Shown here in pieces: positions 19,333-27,912 of a stretch of DNA of 64,000 bases. Both the position numbers and the translations under genes were made by a program. Source of the DNA: Sideroxydans sp. (GTDB lineage: Bacteria; Pseudomonadota; Gammaproteobacteria; Burkholderiales; Gallionellaceae). The stretch covers positions 19,294-83,293 of the forward strand of contig DAIDAG010000001.1 of the NCBI GenBank assembly GCA_027310725.1, written 5' to 3'. Below the pieces are notes generated by a model, which ran no database searches, was not told the origin of the DNA, and saw only the letters and a program-made list of their open reading frames with translations. Position 1 is the stretch's first letter. Each line of letters opens with the position of its first letter.

Positions 19333-20115
19333 TCAGTGAGGTGCCGAACCGGAATGAAGTATCAGCTGAGTCATGACTTGCCCCATCAACTTGCCAGCGC
19401 GGTAAACACGCAATTCGCCCGGTTTGAACGCAGTCCACTTATCATTCTCATCCAACGGTTCGGTCGCAATCAAAACCCTGTTGACGGGAGTACCATCGGG
19501 CTGGTCTGGACTTGTGCATTCCAGATAATGCAGCCGGTCATGTCCGTAGGCGATCAGGTGTTCCCCATCGGACATCAGGAAATTGAACTTGCCGAGCGAG
19601 GCAAGCAGGCCGCTCTCCAGCGCCAGATTCTCGAACCAGGAGGACGGGGCAGCGGTAGGCAAGCCATGGAAATATTGGGCGATATGGCCGAGCAGATGGC
19701 AGAAGGCATATTCAGAGTCCGTCCTGCCCGTGGGGCAGCAGACCGGGTTATTGCTGGACAGTTCTATATCCACGATATCCGGCACCATGCCGTTGTGAGC
19801 AAATACCCATTCCTTGCCACAACATACGCGCTGAAACGGGTGCGTATTGCTTATATCGATGTCAGGAGGAAAACTCGCCTTGCGGATATGCGCGATGATC
19901 AAGTTTGAATGCGTATTGCCGCTCAGTTGCGCGAACAGCTTGCTTTGGTGCGCCGGCGTTGGCTCCTTGACCAGGCGGAATGTACCGTTCTCCTGCCAGG
20001 CGAGTCCCCATCCATCAGGATTGTCCGCTTCTTGACCTCCACGCAAACGAAACGCGTGGAGCTCGTGGCTCGCAGATATTGGATAATCGGACGATATTCC
20101 AAAGAGCTCACACAT
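19333..20115 (-). CDS. Class II glutamine amidotransferase (YafJ-like)
   Basis: 260 residues with an N-terminal nucleophile: Met-Cys2 in MCELFGISS becomes the catalytic Cys after Met removal. Other class II features are the RKASFPPDIDISNTHPF segment (conserved Arg), FAHNGMVP (Asn/Gly oxyanion) and TDSEYAFCHLL (Asp binding glutamine). Proteins of this size hold only the glutaminase domain, so the acceptor substrate is unknown. It starts 9 nt after the flavoprotein gene, in the same operon. Confidence 0.88.
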   Translation of the reverse strand: MCELFGISSDYPISASHELHAFRLRGGQEADNPDGWGLAWQENGTFRLVKEPTPAHQSKLFAQLSGNTHSNLIIAHIRKASFPPDIDISNTHPFQRVCCGKEWVFAHNGMVPDIVDIELSSNNPVCCPTGRTDSEYAFCHLLGHIAQYFHGLPTAAPSSWFENLALESGLLASLGKFNFLMSDGEHLIAYGHDRLHYLECTSPDQPDGTPVNRVLIATEPLDENDKWTAFKPGELRVYRAGKLMGQVMTQLILHSGSAPH

Positions 20116-20124
20116 GGCACTATT

Positions 20125-21252
20125 CTATCGGTATTTGCGCAAGTACCAGGATTCGAAGAATGATTTGGCATTGTGCATCAGGCCGAGTGGCGGCAACGAC
20201 ATTTCGCTGTCCGGAGTGCGCCGGACCAGCATGCCGGCATCGAGGCTATCGACGATGCAGAGCAATTCCACCCTGAATGTCTTATCCGGAATTTTGCCAT
20301 CGAGTTCCATCAACAAATTCGCGGCTGCTGTTTCGCCCTGCAGATCGGCCATGTGCGCCTGCTTGGGCATCCAGTCCGGCCCCGGAAAACTGCCGGAATC
20401 GCCGACGACATACACCGCCGGTAAACCTTCGACGCGGCACTGTGCATCCGCCTTGATGAGCCCGCCCGGTGAGCGGGGCAAACTGGTCTGATCGAACCAG
20501 GCATTGCCGGTCAAACCGGGCATGAAGATGATGAGGTCGGCGGCGAACTCGCCGCCTTCGGTCTTCACTTTATCCGCTTCGAAACCGACCAGTTTGTGAC
20601 CGAGTTGCTTGTTGATGCCGCGCTTATCCATTTCCGCCAGCAAGCGTTTTACGGCGCGCGCTCCGAGCCGGTTGCCGGGATTCGGCATGGGATTGAAGAA
20701 GGTAAGATTGATCTTTTCCCGTCTTCCTTCGCGGCGCAATTGGGTATCCAGCCCGAACAGGAACTCGAACATCGGACCGCCGCGCATGGCGGTCGGCTCA
20801 TTCGGGTTGCCCGCAAATCCCAGCGCAATGTTGCCTTGTTTGAGTGCGCCGACTCGCTCGCGAATTTTCTCTGCCGCAGCAATGCCTTCGCAAGGCAGGA
20901 TGGCATGCTCGATGCCCGGCAGCTTCTTGATGAAACGTCCGCCACAGGCAATGATCAGGCCGTCGTTTGCCACCTTGCCTGTTGTCGTCAGTACGGTGCG
21001 TCCGTTATCTTCCAACCCCGTGGCTTCGCCCGCAACGAATTGGATGCGGTTGTCGCTGAAGAAACGCGCAAGTGGAACAACCAGGTCCTCCGGTCTGCGC
21101 TTTCCGGAAGGGATCCAGATCAGGCTTGGCAGGAATATCAGTTCAGCCCTGGGAGCAACTACGGTGATCTCGGCTGTGATATCAAGCTGGCGCAACTTCC
21201 GCGCCGCAGACAGCGCAGCGAATCCGGTGCCGATGATAGTGATTCGTTTCAT
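20125..21252 (-). CDS. NAD(P)/FAD-dependent oxidoreductase, sulfide:quinone reductase-like
   Basis: 375 residues. The N-terminal FAD-binding motif is IIGTGFAALSAARKL, and a second dinucleotide motif sits near residue 140 (GNIALGFAGNP). FAD contact GDSGSFPG is followed by MPKQAHMADLQGE, the order seen in sulfide:quinone reductases and flavocytochrome c flavoproteins. Cysteines occur in ACGGRFIK and in ILPCEGIAAAEKI. Only part of the canonical three-cysteine redox set is clear, so the sulfide substrate is inferred from the cluster (persulfide dioxygenase-like enzyme, DsrE protein, ArsR-rhodanese regulator). Acts at the membrane face, feeding electrons to quinone if it is an SQR. Confidence 0.82.
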   Translation of the reverse strand: MKRITIIGTGFAALSAARKLRQLDITAEITVVAPRAELIFLPSLIWIPSGKRRPEDLVVPLARFFSDNRIQFVAGEATGLEDNGRTVLTTTGKVANDGLIIACGGRFIKKLPGIEHAILPCEGIAAAEKIRERVGALKQGNIALGFAGNPNEPTAMRGGPMFEFLFGLDTQLRREGRREKINLTFFNPMPNPGNRLGARAVKRLLAEMDKRGINKQLGHKLVGFEADKVKTEGGEFAADLIIFMPGLTGNAWFDQTSLPRSPGGLIKADAQCRVEGLPAVYVVGDSGSFPGPDWMPKQAHMADLQGETAAANLLMELDGKIPDKTFRVELLCIVDSLDAGMLVRRTPDSEMSLPPLGLMHNAKSFFESWYLRKYR

Positions 21253-21303
21253 GGTTTATTCCCCTGTTTTACCCGCCACAAATAATGCCGATCGCAGGAA
21301 AGT

Positions 21304-22620
21304 TCATGGCATCGCCGGGTTGAGTCTGGGATGCGTTTCTTCCGCCCGCAAGGCCAGGTAAGCGCCCGATATGGCCAGGATAACGGCGGTGAACCAGAAT
21401 GCATTCTCGACACTGTTGGTCCATTGTGCGACTACGCCCAGCGCAATCGCGCCGATCGCATAGCCCGTATCGCGCCAGTAGCGGTAGGTTCCGAGGGCGG
21501 AGCTGCGCCAGTTGGGATGGGAAATATCCGCCAGCGCGGCAATGAGGTTGGGATAAAGCAGAGCCATGCCTATTCCCATGATTGCCGCACTGATGGTCCA
21601 CGCGATAACGCCATGCACCAAGGGAACGCCTGCAATGCCGATGCCGAGCAACCATAACCCGGCGATGATGGGCTTTTTGCGCCCTATGGCATCGGACAAA
21701 GCGCCGGTCAACAGTTGAGCGGCCCCCCAGACAAGGCCGTAGACAGCTGTGATCCAGCCGATTTGCACGATTCCCAAGCCCTGGTTGTGCAGGTAGACAG
21801 GAAACAACACCCATAACAGGGCGTCTGCGATCTTGTTCGCCACGCCCGCCTGGCAGAGCGCATTAAAGGTCGGATGCCGGAAGGAAACCAGGGTAAAAAC
21901 CTCCCAGGTTCCAGGGTGTTCCGAAACTCCTGCCGGAAAACGCGGCTTATGCCCGGCATAGTTTCCGTTTGCGTGCTCTTTGCTTTCAACTTTTGCCCAG
22001 GGCAAGGTTTCTTTAATAAAGACAATCGCAATCAGCATACCGGTCATGATTACGGCAAGGCCAAAACCGAAAAGTGCATCACGGGGGCCGTAAATGACTG
22101 ACAGATAGCCTGTCACCAGCCCGCCGATACCTACGGCCGCGTATCCCGCGAATTCGTTGACTCCGGTGGCAAACCCGCGCTGCTCGGCACGGGTGATGTC
22201 CACCTTGCTGGTCACCGTCATGCTCCAGGCGAAGCCTTGATTGACGCCCAGAAACATATTGGCAGCAACGATCCATCCCCAACTGGGCGCATACAGGATC
22301 ATGAAAGGGATGGGAAGGGCGGCGGCCCAGCCCAGCAGCAATACCTTCTTGCGACCGATGCGCTCGGACAGCCGCCCGGCAACGAAATTCAGGATGCCTT
22401 TTACAAAGCCGAATGAGACCACGAATGACATCAGGAAAAGGAATGATCCCTTGGGCACCCCAAAATCCTGGCTCAGCACGGGCAGCACATTGCGCTCCAT
22501 GCCAATCACGAGTCCGACGAAGAATACCTGGATGGCCTGCTGGATAAACTGGTGCAAATTGGCCCGGATACCGCGGATGTAAACGGCTTCTGCTGCAAAG
22601 GCATGAGTCTGTCTGGACAT
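21304..22620 (-). CDS. MFS transporter
   Basis: 438 residues from ATG 22620, taken because it follows the MBL gene stop and has AAAGAGAA upstream. Twelve hydrophobic segments are visible. The MFS loop motif between TM2 and TM3 is AGRLSERIGRKKVLLLG, and its repeat in the second half is GALSDAIGRKKPIIAGL. The extra loop in the middle (KVESKEHANGNYAGHKPRFPAG) contains no motif. The substrate is unknown. Location between persulfide-dioxygenase-like and SQR-like genes suggests a sulfur anion, for example sulfite or thiosulfate, as substrate. Confidence 0.85.
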   Translation of the reverse strand: MSRQTHAFAAEAVYIRGIRANLHQFIQQAIQVFFVGLVIGMERNVLPVLSQDFGVPKGSFLFLMSFVVSFGFVKGILNFVAGRLSERIGRKKVLLLGWAAALPIPFMILYAPSWGWIVAANMFLGVNQGFAWSMTVTSKVDITRAEQRGFATGVNEFAGYAAVGIGGLVTGYLSVIYGPRDALFGFGLAVIMTGMLIAIVFIKETLPWAKVESKEHANGNYAGHKPRFPAGVSEHPGTWEVFTLVSFRHPTFNALCQAGVANKIADALLWVLFPVYLHNQGLGIVQIGWITAVYGLVWGAAQLLTGALSDAIGRKKPIIAGLWLLGIGIAGVPLVHGVIAWTISAAIMGIGMALLYPNLIAALADISHPNWRSSALGTYRYWRDTGYAIGAIALGVVAQWTNSVENAFWFTAVILAISGAYLALRAEETHPRLNPAMP

Positions 22621-22633
22621 GTGTCTGTTCTCT

Positions 22634-23365
22634 TTATCCGGCAATATTGGCCGCAACCATCTTGTCCATCTCGGCGGGGCGGGGCGGGATTTCCTTGGTC
22701 AAATATTCGATAAAGGCTTCCTTGTCCATCGACAGCCCCGGATTCCAACGCTTCTCGAAACCGATGGTCGAACTCGGTTTTCCGGATAGTCCGGCACCAC
22801 AGACGCTGCCTGCCTGATGGCCCGGGAATAGCTCGACTTCAGGGGATAGATACAATAGTTTGGAATGAATGCTGTCGTAGAGTTGGGCCGCCATTTCTTT
22901 CTCGCGACCCAGCAAGTCGGGCCGCCCGATGGAACCAACAAATAGCGTATCGCCTGTAACGACGAACCAGGGTAACTCTCCGCGGCGCATGTCCGTCACC
23001 AGCAGGCAGACGCTGTCGGGCGTGTGGCCAGGGGTATGCAGCACTTCCACATTGACGTTGCCGAGGTTAAGCGATTGACCGTCGTTCAAGGGTTCGAAGT
23101 CGAATTTCACCAGCCCCTTATCCGATTCGTGCAAGCAGTAGGGTGCGCCGACCATCTGTGCGAGTTTCCTGCCGCCTGAATAATGGTCTGCATGGACATG
23201 GGTATCGATGACGTAATTGATGGTGACGTTGGCCTTTTTTGCTTCCTCGATGAACCATTCCTCGTCGCCTGCGACCACGTCCACGGCCATGGACTTGCCC
23301 TTGGTGCCGCAGCCGAAGAAATATGACAGTGAAGACTCTTTCGTTGCCAGTTGTTTGAAAAACAT
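22634..23365 (-). CDS. MBL-fold hydrolase, persulfide dioxygenase (ETHE1/Blh)-like
   Basis: 243 residues with the beta-lactamase-fold metal site DTHVHADHYSGG at about 54-65 and further ligands in HTPGHTPDS, GDTLFVG and FPGHQAG. The single-iron ETHE1-type pattern (THVHADH, then HTPGHT, then Asp in GDT) fits persulfide dioxygenases, which oxidise glutathione persulfide to sulfite in sulfide detoxification. The glyoxalase II family shares much of this pattern and cannot be fully excluded. It follows the DsrE-like gene by 16 nt and precedes the MFS gene by 13 nt. Confidence 0.85.
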   Translation of the reverse strand: MFFKQLATKESSLSYFFGCGTKGKSMAVDVVAGDEEWFIEEAKKANVTINYVIDTHVHADHYSGGRKLAQMVGAPYCLHESDKGLVKFDFEPLNDGQSLNLGNVNVEVLHTPGHTPDSVCLLVTDMRRGELPWFVVTGDTLFVGSIGRPDLLGREKEMAAQLYDSIHSKLLYLSPEVELFPGHQAGSVCGAGLSGKPSSTIGFEKRWNPGLSMDKEAFIEYLTKEIPPRPAEMDKMVAANIAG

Positions 23366-23381
23366 AACTCTCTCCCTGAAA

Positions 23382-23732
23382 TTAAAACACCAGAACTTTG
23401 TCTGCCCACACCGTCCACTCGGCCAATTCCGCCAGGGTGCTGCGGTGTGTCTTGTCGGCGATATCGCTATCGCTCATGCCGCGCGCATCCATGCAGGTAC
23501 CGCAGATGCTGACTTCTCCGCCATGCCGGATCACGTTACCGAGCATCGTCTCAACGTTGTAGAAGCCAGCGGGTACTTTCTGGTTGCGATGTGAGGCTGA
23601 AGCCGCATCACCGATCAAAAAAACTCGCACCGCATTGCCTTCCAGCTTGGAAACGGCGCCCGCCAGGCGCAGGCCGTTATAGGTGCGTTCGCTGCCGTAT
23701 GGGGCATCGTTGAGGATATAAAGGTGATTCAT
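23382..23732 (-). CDS. DsrE/DsrF-like sulfur-relay protein
   Basis: 116 residues, one DsrE fold: N-terminal strand HLYILNDAPYGSERTYNGLRLA, middle VRVFLIGDAAS, and the cysteine pair in GGEVSICGTCMDARGMSD. The DsrE/YchN family binds or transfers sulfane sulfur through such cysteines. It is the first gene of the minus-strand sulfur operon, immediately downstream of the operator-like inverted repeat and the divergent ArsR-rhodanese gene. A carrier of persulfide sulfur is the likely role. Confidence 0.87.
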   Translation of the reverse strand: MNHLYILNDAPYGSERTYNGLRLAGAVSKLEGNAVRVFLIGDAASASHRNQKVPAGFYNVETMLGNVIRHGGEVSICGTCMDARGMSDSDIADKTHRSTLAELAEWTVWADKVLVF

Positions 23733-23753
23733 GGAGAACTCCTTACTCGAATT

Positions 23754-23779
23754 ATCATTCTAATAATAATTGGAATGAT
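23754..23779. promoter_or_regulatory. Operator-like inverted repeat ATCATTC-N12-GAATGAT
   Basis: The arms are at 23754-23760 and 23773-23779 in the 125-bp gap between divergent genes. A further inverted pair, TTGGAAT (23770-23776) and ATTCCAA (23832-23838), overlaps one arm and lies near the regulator start. AT-rich inverted repeats of this size are the usual targets of ArsR-family dimers such as BigR and SqrR. Confidence 0.55.
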
Positions 23780-23857
23780 TGAACCACGCATTGCGAAACG
23801 ATGTCAATATGATTTAAAGTAACAAACATATATTCCAAAATCGGATGGATTGACAAG

Positions 23858-24505
23858 ATGAAAGATGCACGCAAGATCAAAGACCTGCTTTACGAACAGG
23901 TGGCGCGGATAGGCAAGGTTTTCTCCAGCCCCAAGCGGCTGGAGTTAATTGATTTGCTATGCCAAGGTGAGAAAACGGTAGAGACCTTGGCGCGAGAGGC
24001 TTCAATTAGTTTGAAGCTGGCCAGTTCGCATTTGCGCGAGTTACGTATGGCGCATCTGGTGGAAACCGAGCGACAAGGCAAGAACATTTACTACCGCCTC
24101 GCTGACAAATCGGTGGCCGATCTGTGGGTCCAGGTTCATACCTTGGCGGAAGAACGTCTGATCGATTTGCAACTGGCATTGCAGAAGATCGCCGCCCAGC
24201 CGGATGATCTAATACCCAGCGACCGTGAAAGTCTGATCAAGGCTGCGCGTAAGGGTGAGATCGTGGTTCTCGATGTCAGACCGACTGAGGAGTATCTGAA
24301 TGCGCATCTACCGTTCGCCCGCTCGATCCCCCTTGAGGAGCTGCGCAAACGTTTGGCAGAGCTACCTAAAGATCGTTCAATTGTGGCTTACTGCCGTGGC
24401 CCTTATTGCCTGATGGCAGTGGATGCTGTCGAACTCCTCAAGAAGGAGGGGTATTCAGCGATTCACCTGCGAGATGGTATCGCCGAGTGGGCGGCAGTCA
24501 AGTAG
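23858..24505 (+). CDS. ArsR-family regulator fused to a rhodanese domain
   Basis: 215 residues. Residues 1-95 form an ArsR winged helix (KRLELIDLLCQGEKTVETLAREASISLKLASSHLRELRMAHLVETERQGKNIYYRL), without the metal-site cysteines of ArsR/SmtB metal sensors. Residues 120-215 form a rhodanese domain with VVLDVRPTEEYLNAHLPFA and the active loop AYCRGPYC. The fusion suggests that sulfane sulfur carried on the rhodanese cysteine controls DNA binding. It is transcribed away from the sulfur operon and is its likely repressor. Confidence 0.9.
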   Translation: MKDARKIKDLLYEQVARIGKVFSSPKRLELIDLLCQGEKTVETLAREASISLKLASSHLRELRMAHLVETERQGKNIYYRLADKSVADLWVQVHTLAEERLIDLQLALQKIAAQPDDLIPSDRESLIKAARKGEIVVLDVRPTEEYLNAHLPFARSIPLEELRKRLAELPKDRSIVAYCRGPYCLMAVDAVELLKKEGYSAIHLRDGIAEWAAVK

Positions 24506-24566
24506 CTCGTTATCCGACAATATCCTTCGGAACGATTATTAAGCATGTATAGACATCCAATGGATT

Positions 24567-24593
24567 AGATGTAAGATGAATACATCTTTTATT
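24567..24593 (+). terminator. Possible intrinsic terminator after the ArsR-rhodanese gene
   Basis: AGATGTA (24567-24573), 7-nt loop, TACATCT (24581-24587), then TTTATT. The stem is short and AT-rich, so strength is doubtful. Confidence 0.4.
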
Positions 24594-24619
24594 CGGCACG
24601 ATCTAGGTAAGGCTAAAAG

Positions 24620-26449
24620 ATGATGTGCCCAAATACAAAGCGAACAGATTATCTGCCCCAAGAACTGCATGTTGGGACTGAAGATATTGCGCAACGTAAA
24701 AGATTTCTAGAATTCTCTGATGCCGACATTGAATTGCTGGGTGAGATTCACAAGTATCTGGAGGATAAGTCAATTGATGAATTCTTTATCGATTCGTTTT
24801 ACCAGCATTTATATTCTTTCCCTGCGCTGCAAAAATTACTTCCTGATGAGTCCACAATTAACCGGTTAAAAGCTGTTCAGAGACAATATTTCATGCGCCT
24901 GACGGCAGGTGATTATGGCGATGACTATGTTTTGGATCGCCTGCGAGTGGGGTATGCACATCAGAGGGTTGGGCTAGAGCCCAAGTGGTATACCGGAGCC
25001 TATCGGAAATATTTGTCCTCCTTGCAGCCCATATTGCATGAAATGTATGGCCACGATCATGTTAAATTCATGGCTGCCTATGATGCGTTGTTGAAAGTTG
25101 TGTTTTTGGACATGGAGCTGGCGCTGGATACTTATTTCCACACCACCACGCAAGAATTACTCCGGCTGGCTAACTACGACGCTCTCACGGGCTTGCCTAA
25201 CCGGGTTTTGTTCAATGACCGGGTGGAGCAGGAACTCAAAAAAGCTCGCCGCGCTGAGTCTCCTTTGGCGATATTGATGATCGACTTGGATCGATTTAAA
25301 GAAGTCAATGACACATTGGGGCACGGGAAAGGCGATGTGTTATTGATAGAAGCTGCAAAGCGCATCAGTGGATGCATGCGCGAAACCGATACGGTTGCCC
25401 GCTTTGGGGGCGATGAATTCACAGTTATCTTGCCTGGACTGATTGACAATTTTTATGCTGAGCGCATCGCGCAGAACATAATCCAAGAATTGCACAAGCC
25501 GTTTATGCTGGATACCAATATGGTTAACATTTCAGCCAGTATTGGAATTGCTATTTTCCCAGTTGAAGCACAGGATGTTGAAAGCTTGTTAAAACACGCC
25601 GACCAGGCGATGTATGTGGCCAAGGCGGAAGGGCGGAACCGCTTCAGCTACTTTACTGAGTCCATGCAGCAAGCGGCCAATGAAAAACATGCACTGACTA
25701 ACGACTTGCGGCAAGCGCTTTCTCGCCATGAATTGCATGTTTATTACCAGCCCATTGTGGAACTTCGCAGTGGTCGAATTCTCAAGGCCGAAGCTTTGTT
25801 ACGTTGGAAGCACCCCAAGCGCGGCATGGTCAGTGCCGCCACCTTCATTCCCTTGGCAGAAGAATCCGGTCTCATTCATGAAATTGGAGATTGGGTACTT
25901 AACGAATCCATAGATAGTGTGAGGCGCTGGCTCAATCAATATGGGCGCATAATTCAAGTCAGCGTGAACAAATCTCCCATTCAATTTGATCGGAGAGAAG
26001 AGATTACCTGGGCTGACGCGCTGGACAATTTGAAGTTGCCCGGAAATAGCATCACTGTCGAAATCACTGAGGGGTTGCTGCTCAAGGATTCAAGCAAAGT
26101 CAAACAACAACTGTTGGAATTCAGGAACAGCGGCATTGAAGTTTCGATAGATGACTTTGGTACGGGTTTTTCCGCACTGTCGTACCTGAAGAAATTTGAC
26201 ATCGACTACCTCAAGATTGATCGCTCTTTCATTAAGGATCTGGAACTGGAAGAGAATGATATGGCGCTAACTGAGGCGATCATCGTAATGGCGCACAAGT
26301 TGGGCTTCAAGACTATCGCTGAGGGCGTGGAAACTGAGGGGCAGTTCAGTTTGTTGAAGTCATTCGGATGCGATTATGCGCAAGGTTTTCTATTTTCGCC
26401 TGCCGTGCCCGGGGCGGAATTTGAGCAAATCATTGCTCGACAATCGTGA
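24620..26449 (+). CDS. Globin-coupled GGDEF-EAL c-di-GMP enzyme
   Basis: 609 residues. Residues 20-170 form a globin-coupled sensor domain with probable proximal haem ligand His114 in VGYAHQRVGLEPKWY. A GGDEF domain spans about 185-345 with intact FGGDEF (263-267) and an inhibitory RxxD site (RETD, 254-257) five residues before it. The EAL domain runs from about 355, with EAL at 391-393, later ITEGLL, IDDFGTG and EGVET motifs. Both cyclase and phosphodiesterase motifs look intact. Oxygen or another gas ligand on haem probably sets the balance. No signal peptide or membrane helix is present, so the protein is cytoplasmic. A related but larger protein is encoded at 34910. Confidence 0.92.
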   Translation: MMCPNTKRTDYLPQELHVGTEDIAQRKRFLEFSDADIELLGEIHKYLEDKSIDEFFIDSFYQHLYSFPALQKLLPDESTINRLKAVQRQYFMRLTAGDYGDDYVLDRLRVGYAHQRVGLEPKWYTGAYRKYLSSLQPILHEMYGHDHVKFMAAYDALLKVVFLDMELALDTYFHTTTQELLRLANYDALTGLPNRVLFNDRVEQELKKARRAESPLAILMIDLDRFKEVNDTLGHGKGDVLLIEAAKRISGCMRETDTVARFGGDEFTVILPGLIDNFYAERIAQNIIQELHKPFMLDTNMVNISASIGIAIFPVEAQDVESLLKHADQAMYVAKAEGRNRFSYFTESMQQAANEKHALTNDLRQALSRHELHVYYQPIVELRSGRILKAEALLRWKHPKRGMVSAATFIPLAEESGLIHEIGDWVLNESIDSVRRWLNQYGRIIQVSVNKSPIQFDRREEITWADALDNLKLPGNSITVEITEGLLLKDSSKVKQQLLEFRNSGIEVSIDDFGTGFSALSYLKKFDIDYLKIDRSFIKDLELEENDMALTEAIIVMAHKLGFKTIAEGVETEGQFSLLKSFGCDYAQGFLFSPAVPGAEFEQIIARQS

Positions 26450-26587
26450 GCAGTTGTATTGACGAATTTGCTTGAAAGCTGATGGAGTTTGACATCTGCC
26501 TTAGTGAAATTCGACTATCTGGTTTGGGTCAGATTCGGATAAACAGCTTGCAAGATGGCACTGATCGGATAACTAAGGAGATACATC

Positions 26588-26782
26588 ATGACTATGAAGA
26601 ACAAACCAATCGATGTGGAGTGCGTCGCCTGCGAGGTATGCTTGAAAGAAGTGCCCAAATCCACAGCGATAGCTTCAGAAACGACGGACTATGTTGCGTA
26701 TTTTTGTGGCCTGAACTGCTATGAGAAGTGGAAGAATCAGAGTGTAAAAACTAGTGATCAATCTAAAAAGTCTTCCTTATAG
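26588..26782 (+). CDS. DUF3330 small cysteine-rich protein
   Basis: 64 residues, preceded by AAGGAG. Core VECVACEVCLKEVPKSTA and YFCGLNCYEKWK hold five cysteines arranged like a small zinc or metal knuckle related to TRASH/YHS motifs. DUF3330 proteins occur in mercury-resistance transposons and near other metal genes. No mer genes are nearby, so its partner is unknown. Confidence 0.8.
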   Translation: MTMKNKPIDVECVACEVCLKEVPKSTAIASETTDYVAYFCGLNCYEKWKNQSVKTSDQSKKSSL

Positions 26783-26816
26783 AAATCATCGCCAATGCTT
26801 GCGCGGATGATATTAA

Positions 26817-26832
26817 AAACTATCGATAGTTT
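26817..26832. promoter_or_regulatory. 16-bp perfect palindrome AAACTATCGATAGTTT
   Basis: The palindrome is followed on the plus strand by TGTTTGTTT and lies 35 bp after the DUF3330 stop. It could be a weak terminator or an operator of the following membrane-protein gene. Confidence 0.35.
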
Positions 26833-26951
26833 GTTTGTTTCGATTGCGAATGTAGTAAAAAAGATCAATTGCAGCAGTCCAGTTTCAACCTCGGGACAAT
26901 AGCCCTGAATAGCTTGAGCTAGGCCCGTAATAATTTGACGCGATCACGATC

Positions 26952-27338
26952 ATGTCTCCCACTTTTATCCTATTTCTCGCCGTTTTTGCCCTCGCCGTTT
27001 TTGCGGTCGTGATTTTTGCTTGGGGTATGTTCTTCATCCTATTCACACGTAGCCGTTCGTATGGCGCTAAAACATTAACCTGTGGATGTCTTGGTGGGGT
27101 CGGTATCATGCTGACGATTCTGGCGTTGAGATTGGCTTTCCGCTCATCCGACAATGCACCTTCGTTTGAAACTTTGCTGGTTGTTTTCGGAGCAGGATTT
27201 GGTCTTGCCGGCGGATTTTATGCTGTTGTTGGCTTTTTCTCGCCATTGTTTAGCTACAACAATCGCTGGTCTGCCCGGAAACGTATTGCCAACAACACCC
27301 ATCAGGTGTTGAATTTGGAACGGACGTTGGACAAATGA
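26952..27338 (+). CDS. Small three-helix membrane protein of unknown function
   Basis: 128 residues with hydrophobic helices at about 4-30, 45-62 and 74-98, short Arg/Lys loops between them (FTRSRSYGAK) and a basic, polar C-terminus (RWSARKRIANNTHQ). No family is recognised and no ligand residues stand out. Codon pattern and length support a real gene. The start has only a weak ribosome site. The 247 bp after it, up to 27585, hold nothing I can support. Confidence 0.55.
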   Translation: MSPTFILFLAVFALAVFAVVIFAWGMFFILFTRSRSYGAKTLTCGCLGGVGIMLTILALRLAFRSSDNAPSFETLLVVFGAGFGLAGGFYAVVGFFSPLFSYNNRWSARKRIANNTHQVLNLERTLDK

Positions 27339-27585
27339 TGAAGTAATACGCGTAATACGGTTGATTTTTTGTCATGTATGAGCTTGGTGGCTGTGCCTTG
27401 TTCATCGCCAGCTTGTAATGACCAATAAGTTTTAATACTACAATAACTTGCATCAGCCGGAATTGCATTCCAGACGAACGCCGCCCCCGCGACGTGAACG
27501 GAGATGACTGGGCCAGGTGTATGGAGCATGCATGGTTCATAGAACAATTCAGTCGCGAATCGCTCTGCTCAATACTTCCTGCCTG

Positions 27586-27912
27586 CTACCTGGTTCGCGC
27601 GATCCGGATCCCCACTCGCGCAAGTTCGCCCAGGGCGCCGGGTTTCTCGATTCCGAGCACAACCCGGCTGCAGGCCCAGTGCCTGAACATGCATTGGGCA
27701 AGATATTCAGCCTGCGCCTCCAGCAATCGATAGCGGCACGGAATCAGCCAGTCGGACAACCGCCCGGCGACCTCGACGCGATCCAGATCAAGCGGTCGTT
27801 CGCTGGCGAGCTGCACATCAAAAACGAGCGGCCGGACCGCCTCCCGTTCCCATTCATATACGCCGATGATGGCAAACAGCTTAATGCCTTCGTGGCGTTG
27901 CACATGAGGCAT
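27586..27912 (-). CDS. Dihydroneopterin aldolase (FolB)-like protein coupled to metE
   Basis: 108 residues starting at ATG 27912, which overlaps the metE stop (TGATG). The sequence has the FolB pattern: KLFAIIGVYEWEREAVRPLVFDVQL near the start, with the Glu of GVYEWER at the usual catalytic or binding position. The middle reads VEVAGRLSDWLIPCRYRLLEAQAEYLAQ, and the C-terminus has the conserved Lys in LGIEKPGALGELARVGIRI. FolB cleaves 7,8-dihydroneopterin in folate synthesis. MetE uses a folate as methyl donor, so linkage to metE is metabolically sensible. It is slightly shorter than typical FolB (about 120). Confidence 0.75.
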   Translation of the reverse strand: MPHVQRHEGIKLFAIIGVYEWEREAVRPLVFDVQLASERPLDLDRVEVAGRLSDWLIPCRYRLLEAQAEYLAQCMFRHWACSRVVLGIEKPGALGELARVGIRIARTR

